Of a stretch of DNA of 34,746 bases, positions 23,772 to 32,135 are shown piece by piece. A program made the position numbers and the translations under genes. This DNA is from Burkholderiales bacterium. GTDB taxonomy: Bacteria; Pseudomonadota; Gammaproteobacteria; Burkholderiales; SG8-39. The stretch is taken from the NCBI GenBank assembly GCA_020845995.1, contig JADLES010000032.1:1-34746 (forward strand). The letters run 5' to 3'. Numbering within the stretch: the stretch's first letter is position 1; every line of letters starts with the position of its first letter. A model generated the notes under the pieces. The model was not told the origin of the DNA and did no database searches. It saw only the letters and a list, made by a program, of their open reading frames with translations.

Positions 23772-24523
23772 CAGTTTCCCACGTAAGCCTTGACGACTTC
23801 GGGGTGCCGCTGCACTTCCGCCGGCGTGCCCTCGGCGATTTTCACGCCGTGATCGAGCGCCACCATGCGGTCGGCGAGCCGCGAGGCGAAGCGCAGGTCG
23901 TGCTCGACGAACAGCACCGTGATCCGGAAGCGGCCGCGGATCTCGTGCACCCAGTAGCCGAATTCCTCCTTCTCCTCCTGCGTCAGGCCCGACACCGGTT
24001 CGTCCAGCAGGAGCAGCCGCGGTTCGGTGGCGAGCGCGCGCCCGAGCTCCACGCGCTTCTGCACGCCGTAGGGGCAGTCCCCCGCGCGGCTCTTGCGCAC
24101 CGGCTCCAGGTTGAGGAACTCGATGATCTCCTCGCAGCGGCTGCGGTGCCGGATCTCCTCGGCGCGCAGCCGCAGCGCCGCCGCGGCGAGGTTCTTGGCG
24201 AAATGCAGGTGCCGTCCGACCATCAGGTTGTCGAGCACCGTCATGTTGTGGAACAGGCGCAGGTTCTGGAAGGTGCGCGCGACCCCGGCGCGCGCGATCT
24301 CGTCGGGCGTGTGCCCGAGCAGGGAGGCGCCATGGAAGGCGATCGCGCCCGAGGTCGGCCGGTAGATCCCGGTGATGCAATTGAAAAGCGAGGTCTTGCC
24401 CGAGCCGTTCGGGCCGATCACGGCGAGCGTCTCGCTCTCCAGCACGGAGAGCGAGACGCCTTCTATGGCCTTGATGCCGCCGAACGCGAGCGAGAGGTCG
24501 CCGACCTCCAGCAGGCCCGCCAT
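23771..24523 (-). CDS. livG: ABC transporter ATPase LivG
   Basis: This 250-residue ATPase has Walker A GPNGSGKT (37-44), the LivG-specific segment RAGVARTFQNLRLFHNMTVLDNLMVG, the degenerate signature CPYGVQKRVELGRAL typical of LivG, and Walker B LLLLDEPVSGL with switch histidine in LFVEHDLRF. It lies 16 bases after the livK stop. It pairs with LivF to energise LivH/LivM. Confidence 0.93.
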   Translation of the reverse strand: MAGLLEVGDLSLAFGGIKAIEGVSLSVLESETLAVIGPNGSGKTSLFNCITGIYRPTSGAIAFHGASLLGHTPDEIARAGVARTFQNLRLFHNMTVLDNLMVGRHLHFAKNLAAAALRLRAEEIRHRSRCEEIIEFLNLEPVRKSRAGDCPYGVQKRVELGRALATEPRLLLLDEPVSGLTQEEKEEFGYWVHEIRGRFRITVLFVEHDLRFASRLADRMVALDHGVKIAEGTPAEVQRHPEVVKAYVGN

Positions 24524-24539
24524 GCGCCGCGCGCTTTGC

Positions 24540-25727
24540 CTAGAAGTGCGCGGGGAACGGCTGGTAATCGGTGATCGTCGTGAATGAGGCGTCCGCCGCC
24601 TTGCCCGCGCGCTGCATGCGGATCGGGTTGAGGCCGTGATGGCGGTCCTTGTTCCACGTGATCTTGCCGGTCAGCCCCTCGGGCGACCAGTCCTTGATCG
24701 TGTTCATGGCGGCGATGAAATTCTCGCGGGTCGGGTTCTTGCCGGCGCGCTTCAGACCCTCGACCATGGCAATCATGGCGGTCGCCCCCGCCAGGGCCAG
24801 ACTCTCGCGGCCCTTCAGCTTCGGGTCCTGCTTCAGAAGGATCTCGACCACCCGGTCCGCCGCCGGCTCGCCGGGAACCGATCCCTGGACGTCGTAGTAG
24901 GCGCCCTCCCAGAGTTCGCCCAGCAGCTTGAACATCAGGTGCCGGTCGCCCAATGGAAAGGAGGCGAAGATCTTCGGCCGGTAGCCGACCTTCGCCATTT
25001 CGCGGATCACGCCCGCCGCATGGGTGACCGTCGAATACAGGATCACCGCATCGGCGCCGGATTCCTTCAGCTTCAGCGCGTGCGTGCCCAGTTCGCGATC
25101 CGTCACCTCGTAGGAGACCTCCGCGGCGACCGACACGCCCGCCTTGCCGGCGCCGCGCTTCACGCCCTCCAGGCCGCCCTTGCCGTAGTCGTCGTTCTGG
25201 TAGAACATCGCCACCTTTTTCGCCTTCTCCAGCGCCGCCGCCTGACGCGCGAGGAACTCGCCCTCGTCGGTATAGTCGGGGTACACCATGAAGACGCCCG
25301 CGACCTTGTCGCGCGGCTGCTTGGCGAAGACCTCCGGGTTGCCGAAGGGCCACACCACCGGGATCTTCGCCTCCGCGACGATGTCCTTGTTGGCATTGAG
25401 CACCGCCGTACCCAGCAGTCCGACGATGGCGAAGACCTGATCCTTGAGCTCGTTGACGTTGGCGACCGCCCGGCCCGGGTTGTAGCCGTCGTCGCGCATC
25501 ACGACCCTGATCTGGCGGCCGTTGACTCCGCCTTGCGAGTTGACGTACTTGGCCCATGTTTCCGCGCCCTGCCCGGTCGTGCCCCAGGCCGCCGCCGGCC
25601 CGGAAAGCGGCGTGGTGATGCCGATGACGATTTCGGTATCGGTGACACCCGGCACCTTCTGCGCAACTGCGGGCGCCGCGAGCGCAAACAGCGCGGCAGC
25701 CGCGAGAACTCCGCTTCGGACCCTCAT
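24540..25727 (-). CDS. livK: LivK-like periplasmic substrate-binding protein
   Basis: This 395-residue receptor is of the type I periplasmic binding family (branched-chain amino acid/amide group). A Sec signal MRVRSGVLAAAALFALAAPAVAQ precedes KVPGVTDTEIVIGITTPLSGPAAAWG, the typical start of the mature fold. NGRQIRVVMRDDGYNPGRAVANV and VAMFYQNDDYGKGGLEGVK are typical lobe motifs. The frame opens far upstream, but ATG 25727 is preceded by GGAGAGGA. It is the first gene of livKGF-ligase-MH. Its sequence type is that of the receptors found with acyl-CoA ligases rather than of classical leucine-binding LivK. The ligand is unknown. Confidence 0.92.
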   Translation of the reverse strand: MRVRSGVLAAAALFALAAPAVAQKVPGVTDTEIVIGITTPLSGPAAAWGTTGQGAETWAKYVNSQGGVNGRQIRVVMRDDGYNPGRAVANVNELKDQVFAIVGLLGTAVLNANKDIVAEAKIPVVWPFGNPEVFAKQPRDKVAGVFMVYPDYTDEGEFLARQAAALEKAKKVAMFYQNDDYGKGGLEGVKRGAGKAGVSVAAEVSYEVTDRELGTHALKLKESGADAVILYSTVTHAAGVIREMAKVGYRPKIFASFPLGDRHLMFKLLGELWEGAYYDVQGSVPGEPAADRVVEILLKQDPKLKGRESLALAGATAMIAMVEGLKRAGKNPTRENFIAAMNTIKDWSPEGLTGKITWNKDRHHGLNPIRMQRAGKAADASFTTITDYQPFPAHF

Positions 25728-25771
25728 GTTCGTCCTCTCCTCATTCTGATGGTGGATGTCTTGCGCCCGGA

Positions 25772-25800
25772 AGTGTACGTTGGCCCGGGGGGTTTCACAA
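25772..25800 (-). promoter_or_regulatory. Candidate promoter of the livK operon
   Basis: On the - strand TTGTGA (25800-25795), 17 bases, then TACACT (25777-25772) form a fair sigma-70 promoter ending 44 bases before the livK start codon. The rest of the 232-base divergent gap (25728-25959) is GC-rich and shows nothing else I can name. Confidence 0.42.
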
Positions 25801-25959
25801 TGGATGGATCCCGGGCGGCGCCCGGACCCCGGCGCGCGCAACCGGGGGCCGGGAAGGCGGGGCGCGGGTATGCCGATGCGACGCCGTTTCGACGCCCCGT
25901 CATGACGCCGGCGCCGCCGGATGCGATGATCGGCGCGTGACCGACGCCCGCGTATCCGC

Positions 25960-27435
25960 GTGAAGGCGGCAGCCCGCGATCCCCGCCGCTGGATCCTCGC
26001 GGCGCTGATGTGCACGATGATGCTCGCGGCGATGGACATCACGATCGTCGCCACCGCCATGCCGCAGATCGTGGGCGATCTCGGCGGCTTTCGCCTGTTC
26101 AGCTGGGTGTTCTCGATCTACCTGCTCGCGCAGACGGTGACGATCCCGGTCTACGGCAAGCTCGCCGATCTGGTCGGCCGCAAGCCGGTGCTGATCGGCG
26201 GCCTGCTGGTGTTCCTGGCCGGCTCCGCGGCCTCGTCGATGGCCTGGAGCATGCACTCCCTCATCGCGTTTCGGGGCGTGCAGGGCCTCGGCGCGGGCTC
26301 GATCATCGCGACGGTCGCCACGCTGGCGGGCGACCTGTACTCGGTGCGCGAGCGCGCCGCGATCCAGGGGTGGCTCTCCGCCGTCTGGGGTATCGCCGCG
26401 ATCGCCGGGCCGCTCGCCGGCGGCGCCTTCGCCGAGTACCTGTCCTGGCACTGGATCTTTCTCGTCAACCTGCCGATCGGCGCGCTCGCGCTCGCGCTCA
26501 TCGGCGCGTTCCTGCACGAATCGTTCGAGCGGCGGCGCCCGCGCGTCGACTACGCCGGCGCGGCGCTGGTGCTGGCCTCGGTCGGCAGCCTGATCTTCGG
26601 CCTGCTGCAGGGCGGGCAGGCGTGGCCGTGGCGATCCTGGCAGAGCCTCGCCGTGTTCTCGCTTGCCGCGGCGCTGATCGCCGCCACCGCCTGGGTGGAA
26701 CGGCGCGCCGCCGAACCGGTGATGCCGGGCTGGCTGTGGCGCGAGCGCGCGCTGGCGGGCGCGAACCTCGGCACCCTCGCGATGGGCATGGTGATGATGG
26801 CGCCGAGCGCTTACCTGCCGACGTTCCTGCAGTCGGTGCATGGCCTGGGGGCCACCGCCGCGGGGCTCGTTCTCGCCTGCATGAGCTTCGGCTGGTCGGG
26901 CGCCTCGGCGCTCTCGGGCCGTCTGTACATGCGCGCCGGGTTTCGCGACACCGCGCTCGCCGGCGCCGCGCTCGTCACCCTCGCCTCTACGCTGCTCGCC
27001 CTGGTGCTGGAGGGCAGCGGCTTGTGGGCGGTGATCGTCGGCCAGGTGGCGCTCGGCGCGGGCTTCGGCCTGCTTTTCACGCCGCTGCTGATCGGCGTGC
27101 AGTCCGCCGTCGCCTGGGAGCGGCGCGGCGTCGTCACCGGCGCGAGCATGTTCTCGCGCTACCTCGGGCAGAGCCTCGGCGCGGCCCTGTTCGGCGCCGT
27201 TTTCAACGCGGCCGCGGCCGCGCGCCTGGAGCACCGGCCCGCGGCGCTCGCCGAGCGCCTGCCGCTGCAGGTCGACGCGGTGCTCGGCGCCCTGCACGCC
27301 AGCCCGCCCGGCGGCGCGGCGCACCTCTACCTGCAGGACACCATCGCCGCGGCCACGCGCACCGTGTTCGCCGGAATGGCGGCGGTCGCGGTCGCGGCGC
27401 TCGCCGTCCTTTTCGTGATGCCGCGCAGGCCATGA
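25960..27435 (+). CDS. MFS multidrug exporter, DHA2 (EmrB/QacA) family
   Basis: This 491-residue membrane protein has about 14 hydrophobic segments, as in the 14-helix drug:H+ antiporters. [22 protein letters not shown] is the family helix-1 signature. The motif A loop reads [13 protein letters not shown], then [12 protein letters not shown] and [32 protein letters not shown] (motif C region). The start is a GTG at 25960, and a later ATG at 26008 is possible. No EmrA-type membrane-fusion partner or adjacent regulator is seen. It would export hydrophobic compounds; the substrate is unknown. Confidence 0.88.
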   Translation: MKAAARDPRRWILAALMCTMMLAAMDITIVATAMPQIVGDLGGFRLFSWVFSIYLLAQTVTIPVYGKLADLVGRKPVLIGGLLVFLAGSAASSMAWSMHSLIAFRGVQGLGAGSIIATVATLAGDLYSVRERAAIQGWLSAVWGIAAIAGPLAGGAFAEYLSWHWIFLVNLPIGALALALIGAFLHESFERRRPRVDYAGAALVLASVGSLIFGLLQGGQAWPWRSWQSLAVFSLAAALIAATAWVERRAAEPVMPGWLWRERALAGANLGTLAMGMVMMAPSAYLPTFLQSVHGLGATAAGLVLACMSFGWSGASALSGRLYMRAGFRDTALAGAALVTLASTLLALVLEGSGLWAVIVGQVALGAGFGLLFTPLLIGVQSAVAWERRGVVTGASMFSRYLGQSLGAALFGAVFNAAAAARLEHRPAALAERLPLQVDAVLGALHASPPGGAAHLYLQDTIAAATRTVFAGMAAVAVAALAVLFVMPRRP

Positions 27436-27532
27436 CCGATGGCGCCGCCCGGCTGCCGGCCGCGGGCCACGAGGCGCGACGCGCCTGCGGAGAACGCATC
27501 GGAATCCACCCCGCAACCATGAGGAACCGCGC

Positions 27533-27853
27533 ATGGCCTGGACCATTCTCTTCATCGCAGGATTGTTCGAAGTCGGCTGGGCCATCGGCTTGAAATACAC
27601 CGAAGGGTTCACGCGATTGTGGCCCTCGGTCTGGACCGTCCTGGCGATGGCCGCCAGCCTGGGGTTGCTGGGAATCGCCATGAAGACGCTCCCGGTCGGC
27701 ACGGCGTACAGCGTCTGGGTGGGCGTCGGCGCGGTTGGCACCGTCGCGTTCGGCATCGTGCTGCTTGGCGAGCCGGCGAGCGCGGCCCGTCTGCTCAGCA
27801 TCGCGCTGATCGTCGCCGGCATCGCCGGACTGAAGCTCGCGACACCCGTCTGA
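27533..27853 (+). CDS. sugE: SugE/Gdx-type small multidrug resistance transporter (guanidinium exporter)
   Basis: This 106-residue, four-helix transporter of the SMR family is very close to E. coli SugE throughout, including the essential E13, [14 protein letters not shown] after helix 1 and [21 protein letters not shown] in helix 3. Those Gdx-subtype markers indicate guanidinium/H+ antiport rather than broad drug export. The ATG follows GAGGAA. It lies 97 bases after the MFS gene and 22 bases before a DUF1275 gene, with which it is probably co-transcribed. I found no convincing guanidine riboswitch upstream. Confidence 0.93.
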   Translation: MAWTILFIAGLFEVGWAIGLKYTEGFTRLWPSVWTVLAMAASLGLLGIAMKTLPVGTAYSVWVGVGAVGTVAFGIVLLGEPASAARLLSIALIVAGIAGLKLATPV

Positions 27854-27875
27854 CTCGACAGGAAAAGGAGCAATC

Positions 27876-28568
27876 ATGCCGATCGCGATCAGGAATACGC
27901 TGCTGCTCGTTCTCTCGGGCACCGCCGGCTACTTCGACGCGGTGTGCTTTCTGGCGCTCAAGGTCTTCCCGGCCAATATGACCGGCAATACCGTCGTTCT
28001 CAGCGTCGCTCTTGTTCATGCGGATCGTGAAGCGATCCTCTATTCGGGTTCCGCGCTTCTCGGATTCGTCGCCGGAGCCGCTCTCGGCGCCTGGATCGTC
28101 GAGCCGGACGAGAGCGCCACGATCTGGCCGCGCCGCGTCAGCGTCGCGCTGGCGCTGGAAGCGGCGTTGCTGATCGGGTTTGCGATCGCGTGGTGGTGGA
28201 CGGGCGAGCACGCGATCGGCGATCCGCTGGTGCGGGCCGCGCTGGTGATCGCCGCGGCATCGGCGATGGGCACGCAGAGCGCCGCGGCGCAGCGGCTCGG
28301 CGTGGCCGGGGTATCGACCGTGGCGGTGACGGGCACCCTCACGGGATTGACGGCGGACCTCGTCGCGATGGCGCGCCGCGGTCTGGCAGCCTCGGCGCCG
28401 TGGCGAGACATGGGCCTGCTCGCCGTGTGGCTGGTCTACGCCGGCGGCGCGGCCATCGCCGCGGCCTCGCCGCGGGAGCGGCTCGCCGCCCTGGTGTTTC
28501 CGGCGGCGCTGATTGTCATGGTGACGCTCGCCGCGATGATCGCCGCGCGCCGAAACGCAAGCGCCTGA
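27876..28568 (+). CDS. YoaK/DUF1275-family membrane protein
   Basis: This 230-residue integral membrane protein of the DUF1275 (YoaK) family has about six hydrophobic segments. The family start LLVLSGTAGYFDAVCFLALKVFPANMTGNTV is diagnostic, as is the later AMGTQSAAAQRLGVAGVSTVAVTGTLTGL. The ATG has AAAGGAG ahead and is 22 bases after sugE, so the two are likely one transcript. The function of the family is not established, and a link to guanidine or cation export here is only positional. Confidence 0.87.
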   Translation: MPIAIRNTLLLVLSGTAGYFDAVCFLALKVFPANMTGNTVVLSVALVHADREAILYSGSALLGFVAGAALGAWIVEPDESATIWPRRVSVALALEAALLIGFAIAWWWTGEHAIGDPLVRAALVIAAASAMGTQSAAAQRLGVAGVSTVAVTGTLTGLTADLVAMARRGLAASAPWRDMGLLAVWLVYAGGAAIAAASPRERLAALVFPAALIVMVTLAAMIAARRNASA

Positions 28569-28634
28569 GTCGCCTGGCGCGCGCTGCCTGCCGCGGTTTT
28601 CTTTCTACCTCTTGAGTGTTATCGTTAGCACCAA

Positions 28635-29030
28635 ATGATGACCGACCGACCTTCCCTCTATCTGACCGAAAATGATCTCGATCGCCTCTCGGACCTGCTG
28701 CAGGAGCAGGGCGGGCGATTCGCGAGACTCGAGGACGAACTCGCGCGCGCGGTCGTCGTGCCGCGCGAGGAGATTCCGCGCGACGTGGTGACGATGAATT
28801 CGCGCGTGGTCTTCGAGAACGAAACCACCGGCGAGCGGCGCGAAGTGACCCTCGTCTATCCGGGCGATGCCGACATCAACGCCGGCAAGATCTCGATCCT
28901 CGTGCCGGTGGGGACGGCGCTGCTCGGCTTGCGCGTCGGCCAGTCGATCGACTGGGAACTGCCGAGCGGGCAGAAGCAGCGCTTTCGCGTCATCGGCGTC
29001 CCTTTCCAGCCGGAAAGCGCGCGCGGCTAG
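28635..29030 (+). CDS. rnk: Rnk-type nucleoside diphosphate kinase regulator (GreA/GreB C-terminal fold)
   Basis: This 131-residue protein is of the Rnk family, which binds RNA polymerase near the secondary channel and has a GreA-like C-terminal domain. A short N-terminal coiled coil (LTENDLDRLSDLLQEQGG and on) precedes VVTMNSRVVFENETTGERREVTLVYPGDADINAGKISILVPVGTALLGLRVGQSIDW, the conserved core. Two ATG codons lie in tandem at 28635 and 28638, with no clear ribosome site. It appears to be a single gene between the DUF1275 and lactonase-fold genes. Confidence 0.88.
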   Translation: MMTDRPSLYLTENDLDRLSDLLQEQGGRFARLEDELARAVVVPREEIPRDVVTMNSRVVFENETTGERREVTLVYPGDADINAGKISILVPVGTALLGLRVGQSIDWELPSGQKQRFRVIGVPFQPESARG

Positions 29031-29161
29031 CGAGCCGAGGGAGGGGCGGAGGGATTCCAGGCCCGCGCCCCGGCGAAGAACAGGGCGCCTGAGCTTGCCG
29101 CGGACCGCGCCGGTCTGCCACACTGAGCGCCGTTTCGTTCCACAGCCCCGGGGAGTTCATC

Positions 29162-30022
29162 ATGCGCCATTCCGCCTTGCGTCATCTCTTCGTTCCCCTG
29201 CTGGCCGCGCTCGCCGCCGGCTGCGCGCAGCAGGCGGAGAAGCCCTCCAGCGGCGTGCAGCGGATGTACGTCCTCAACTGCGGCGAATCGCGCACCAACG
29301 ACGTGTCGCGCTGGTCGCCCGGGGTCAACGTTGGCCAGCCCTGGGATTTCAGCAACAACTGCTACCTGATCCGGCACGCGCAGGGGCTGATGCTCTGGGA
29401 CACCGGCTTCGCGGACGCGGTGGCGGCGATGCCGAACGGGCTGGTCATCGGCGGCGGCATGCTGCACGCGCGCATGAAGAAGACGCTCGTCGCGCAGCTC
29501 GCCGAAATCGGCGTCAAGCCCGCCGACGTGAACGTGATCTCGTTCTCCCATTTCCATCCCGACCACGCCGGCAACGCCAACCTGTTCGCGGGCGCAGTGC
29601 TGTACGTTCAGGAGGCGGAGTACGAGGCGCTGTTCGGCGCGGCGCCGCAAAAGCTCGGCTTCCAGCCGGCGGCGTACGAGAAGCTGCGCGGCAGCTCCAC
29701 GGTGAAGGTGAAAGGCGACCGCGACGTCTTCGGCGACGGCTCGGTGGTGATCCTGTCGACGCCGGGGCACACCCCGGGCCACCAGTCGCTGCTGGTGCGG
29801 CTGCCGAAGACCGGCGCGGTGATCCTGGCGGGAGACATGGTGCACTTCGAGTCGAACTGGACCAACCGGCGCGTGCCCGGCATGAATTTCAGCATCCCCG
29901 AGTCGCGAAAGAGCATGGAGCGGGTCGCCGCGCTGATGCAGCAGCACGGCGCGCAGCTCTGGATCAACCACGACAAGGCGCAGAGCGCGCGCATGCCGAT
30001 GGCGCCGCAATACGTGGAGTAG
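29162..30022 (+). CDS. Lipoprotein-like metallo-beta-lactamase-fold hydrolase (N-acyl homoserine lactonase-like)
   Basis: This 286-residue MBL-fold hydrolase is of the AttM/AiiA-like lactonase group. The N-terminus is a likely lipoprotein signal (LLAALAAGC, C21), although the residue at -3 is Ala. Zinc ligands are visible: H130, H132, D134, H135 (SHFHPDHAGN), H203 or H207 in STPGHTPGHQ, D225 in AGDMVHFE and H270 in WINHDKAQ. The start has GGGGAG ahead. Membrane anchoring in the periplasm would place it where it could meet external lactones. Acyl-homoserine lactone cleavage is only one possible activity, and no luxI/luxR gene is near. Confidence 0.82.
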   Translation: MRHSALRHLFVPLLAALAAGCAQQAEKPSSGVQRMYVLNCGESRTNDVSRWSPGVNVGQPWDFSNNCYLIRHAQGLMLWDTGFADAVAAMPNGLVIGGGMLHARMKKTLVAQLAEIGVKPADVNVISFSHFHPDHAGNANLFAGAVLYVQEAEYEALFGAAPQKLGFQPAAYEKLRGSSTVKVKGDRDVFGDGSVVILSTPGHTPGHQSLLVRLPKTGAVILAGDMVHFESNWTNRRVPGMNFSIPESRKSMERVAALMQQHGAQLWINHDKAQSARMPMAPQYVE

Positions 30023-30026
30023 GGCG

Positions 30027-30045
30027 CGCGCGGGTTCGCCGCGCG
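30027..30045. terminator. GC hairpin between convergent genes
   Basis: CGCGCGG (30027-30033), loop GTTCG, then CCGCGCG (30039-30045) make a perfect 7-bp stem in the 33-base gap between two convergent genes. There is no T-run on either side. Confidence 0.4.
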
Positions 30046-30055
30046 GGGCAACCGC

Positions 30056-30478
30056 TCAGGGTCGCCGCGGCGCGCTCGCGCCGCGCCCGCGCCCCTGCGC
30101 GGCGAGATACTCGACGATGGTTTCGCCGGAGGTTCCCGGCGGAAAGACCCGGGCCACGCCGCGCGCGAGCAGCCGCTCGGCCTGCGCCGGCGGGATGTTG
30201 CCGCCGCAGACCACCGGAACGTCGCTCAGCCCGTGCTCGCGGACGAGGTCCAGGAGCTCGTCGAGCAGAACGAAATTGGAGGCGTGCGAGCTGATGCCGA
30301 TCACGTCCACGTCCTCCTCGATGGCCGCCTTCACGATCATGGCCGGGGTCTGGTTGGTGCCCAGGTAGACGACCTCGAAGCCCGCTTCGCGAAGCAGCGT
30401 GGCGATCACCTGGGCGCCCGTGGTGTGGCTATCGAGGCCGATCATCGAGACGATCAGCTTGATGCCGCGGCCTAGCAT
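30056..30478 (-). CDS. Acyl-CoA mutase small subunit (B12-binding domain)
   Basis: This 140-residue protein is a stand-alone cobalamin-binding domain like the C-terminus of methylmalonyl-CoA mutase and like HcmB/IcmB. The base-off B12 motif D-x-H-x-x-G is present as D16, H18, G21 in GLDSHTTGAQV, followed by VDVIGISSHASNF, VVCGGNIPPAQ and ARVFPPGTSG, all classical. H18 should coordinate cobalt. It starts 34 bases after the large-subunit stop on the same strand and must work with that protein as a heteromer. The last 10 residues (GRGRGASAPRRP) are a basic tail. No MeaB/MeaH-type GTPase chaperone gene is in the window. Confidence 0.92.
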   Translation of the reverse strand: MLGRGIKLIVSMIGLDSHTTGAQVIATLLREAGFEVVYLGTNQTPAMIVKAAIEEDVDVIGISSHASNFVLLDELLDLVREHGLSDVPVVCGGNIPPAQAERLLARGVARVFPPGTSGETIVEYLAAQGRGRGASAPRRP

Positions 30479-30512
30479 GGCGCGGTCCTCCCGCGGACCC
30501 GGGCGCGCCGCA

Positions 30513-32135
30513 TCAATGCAGGCGGAACGGGCATTCGATCATGCCGAACGGATCGTATTTCAGGCCGCGCGCCTGGCGGATGACGCCCATGATTTCGCCC
30601 GCGGTGGCGTACGCCTTCACCGCCTCGATGATCGCGGGCATCAGGTTGAAGCGCTCGCCCTTGCCCGCGTCCTCGTGCAGCCGCCTCGCGCAGGCTTCGA
30701 TCGGCGCCATGGCGCGCGCCGCCTTCCAGTCGGCCATGCGTCTCGCGATCGCCGCCGAGTCGCTTGCCTCGACCTCCTGGATCGGAATCCGGAACAGCTC
30801 TTCTTCGGGGGGGATGGCGAGATGGTTGACGCCCACCACCAGCCTTTCCCTGTTTTCCAGCTCGCGGAACTTGCGGCTGGCCTCGTTCTTCAGCATCGAC
30901 TCGATGTAGCCCTGCTCGATCGCGGCGACGAGGCCGCCGCGCGCGTCGATCTCCCCGAGGATGCGGTAGGCGGCCGCCTCGACCTCGTTGGTGAGGCTCT
31001 CCACGAAATAGGAGCCGGCGAGCGGGTCGACGACCTCCGCCGCCCCGGTCTCGACGGCCACGATGTGCTGCGTGTTCAGCGACATCCGCGCCGCCAGCGG
31101 CGAGGGCTCGGCGTAGGCGTTGTCCAGGGTGGCGTTGTCGATCGCGGTGCAGCCGGCGATGGCGCCCGCCAGCGTCTGGATCGCGCAGCGCACGAGGTTG
31201 TTGAGCGGCTGCTGGTAGGTCATGGTCCGGCCCGAGGTGTGCACCGCGATCAGCAGCTGGCAGGATTTCTCGCTTTTCGCGCCGAAGCGCTCCTTCGCCA
31301 TGCGGGCCCACATGCGGCGCAGCGCCCGCACCTTGGCGATTTCCTCGAAAAAGCGCGTGCCGATGCTCGCCAGCTGGTAGGGAACGCGCATCACCTCGTC
31401 GAAGTCCAGGCCGCGCTCCTCGACCAGGCGTCCGCAGATTTCCTTGAGCATCGACAGCTCGATCGCGAGCAGCTGCGCGTTGTTGCCGCCGGACTCCTGG
31501 AAGTGCTGGCCGACCAGGCCGGCGCGCATGCGAATGCGGTTGCGCACGATGTACTCGGACGAATCGAGAAACAGCTTCATGTTGAGGTCGAACGGCTGCA
31601 CGTCGGTCTGCCCGAAGACGTTGCTGAAGGGCGACTCGGTGACGCTGCCGTGGATCTCGCGCAGCGCATCGCCGCGCTTTTCCGCCAGCGCCACGACATA
31701 GGCGAGGCGCAGCGCCGCCGGCGCGCAGCAGCCGAGCAGCGTGATCGACTGCCCGGTGAGCGGAATGTCCTCCATCAGCTCCTCGAACTCGAGCAGCGAG
31801 CTGCCGGGCCAGCCGAGCACCCCGTTCTCGTGCCGCGCCATGGGATGGTCGGCGTCGATGCACGAGGACGACACCCGGTCGTGAATGACGCACAGGCCGC
31901 CGGTCTGGCCCATCTCGCGATATTTCTTCAGCACCCGGTTCGCGTCCCTGGACGAGCCCAGCCCCGCGGTCATCCGGCGCGTCCACATGCGGCTGCGGTA
32001 ACCCTCGGGGTGATAGCCGCGGGTGTAGGGGAAGCTGCCGGGATCGCCCAGGTCGCGCCCGTAATCGATCCCCTCGATGTCGCGCGGCCCGTACACCGGC
32101 CGGATGGGGTAGCCGTAGTCAGTGACGCAATTCAT
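30513..32135 (-). CDS. Acyl-CoA mutase large (catalytic) subunit, non-canonical active site
   Basis: This 540-residue TIM-barrel subunit of a B12-dependent acyl-CoA mutase lacks its own B12 domain, as in HcmA and IcmA. Landmarks are PYTRGYHPEGYRSRMWTRRM (36-55), SGGNNAQLLA after GQHFQE (H211, equivalent to the catalytic H244 of the P. shermanii enzyme), TSGRTMTYQQPLNN and DPLAGSYFVESLTNEVE. By hand alignment the key substrate residues differ from known types. T56 stands where methylmalonyl-CoA mutase has Tyr89 and isobutyryl-CoA mutase has Phe80. I84 replaces the Ala/Asp position (Asp117 in hydroxyisobutyryl-CoA mutase). G175-Q176 occupies the Arg207 region, and Q210 replaces Tyr243. ATG 32135 has AAGGAG ahead and overlaps the ligase stop by four bases. 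It is not a methylmalonyl-CoA mutase by these residues; the substrate is unknown. Confidence 0.9.
   Translation of the reverse strand: MNCVTDYGYPIRPVYGPRDIEGIDYGRDLGDPGSFPYTRGYHPEGYRSRMWTRRMTAGLGSSRDANRVLKKYREMGQTGGLCVIHDRVSSSCIDADHPMARHENGVLGWPGSSLLEFEELMEDIPLTGQSITLLGCCAPAALRLAYVVALAEKRGDALREIHGSVTESPFSNVFGQTDVQPFDLNMKLFLDSSEYIVRNRIRMRAGLVGQHFQESGGNNAQLLAIELSMLKEICGRLVEERGLDFDEVMRVPYQLASIGTRFFEEIAKVRALRRMWARMAKERFGAKSEKSCQLLIAVHTSGRTMTYQQPLNNLVRCAIQTLAGAIAGCTAIDNATLDNAYAEPSPLAARMSLNTQHIVAVETGAAEVVDPLAGSYFVESLTNEVEAAAYRILGEIDARGGLVAAIEQGYIESMLKNEASRKFRELENRERLVVGVNHLAIPPEEELFRIPIQEVEASDSAAIARRMADWKAARAMAPIEACARRLHEDAGKGERFNLMPAIIEAVKAYATAGEIMGVIRQARGLKYDPFGMIECPFRLH

Noticed and set aside
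27436..27532. Guanidine-II (mini-ykkC) riboswitch ahead of sugE
   Set aside because: One GCC-ACGA-GGC element and a separate hairpin (AGGCGCGACGCGCCT) are present, but a second ACGR-loop hairpin in the right place is missing.
30513..32135. Plain methylmalonyl-CoA mutase assignment
   Set aside because: The residues that bind the malonyl carboxylate (Tyr89 and Arg207 equivalents) are Thr and Gly/Gln, so that name would mislead.
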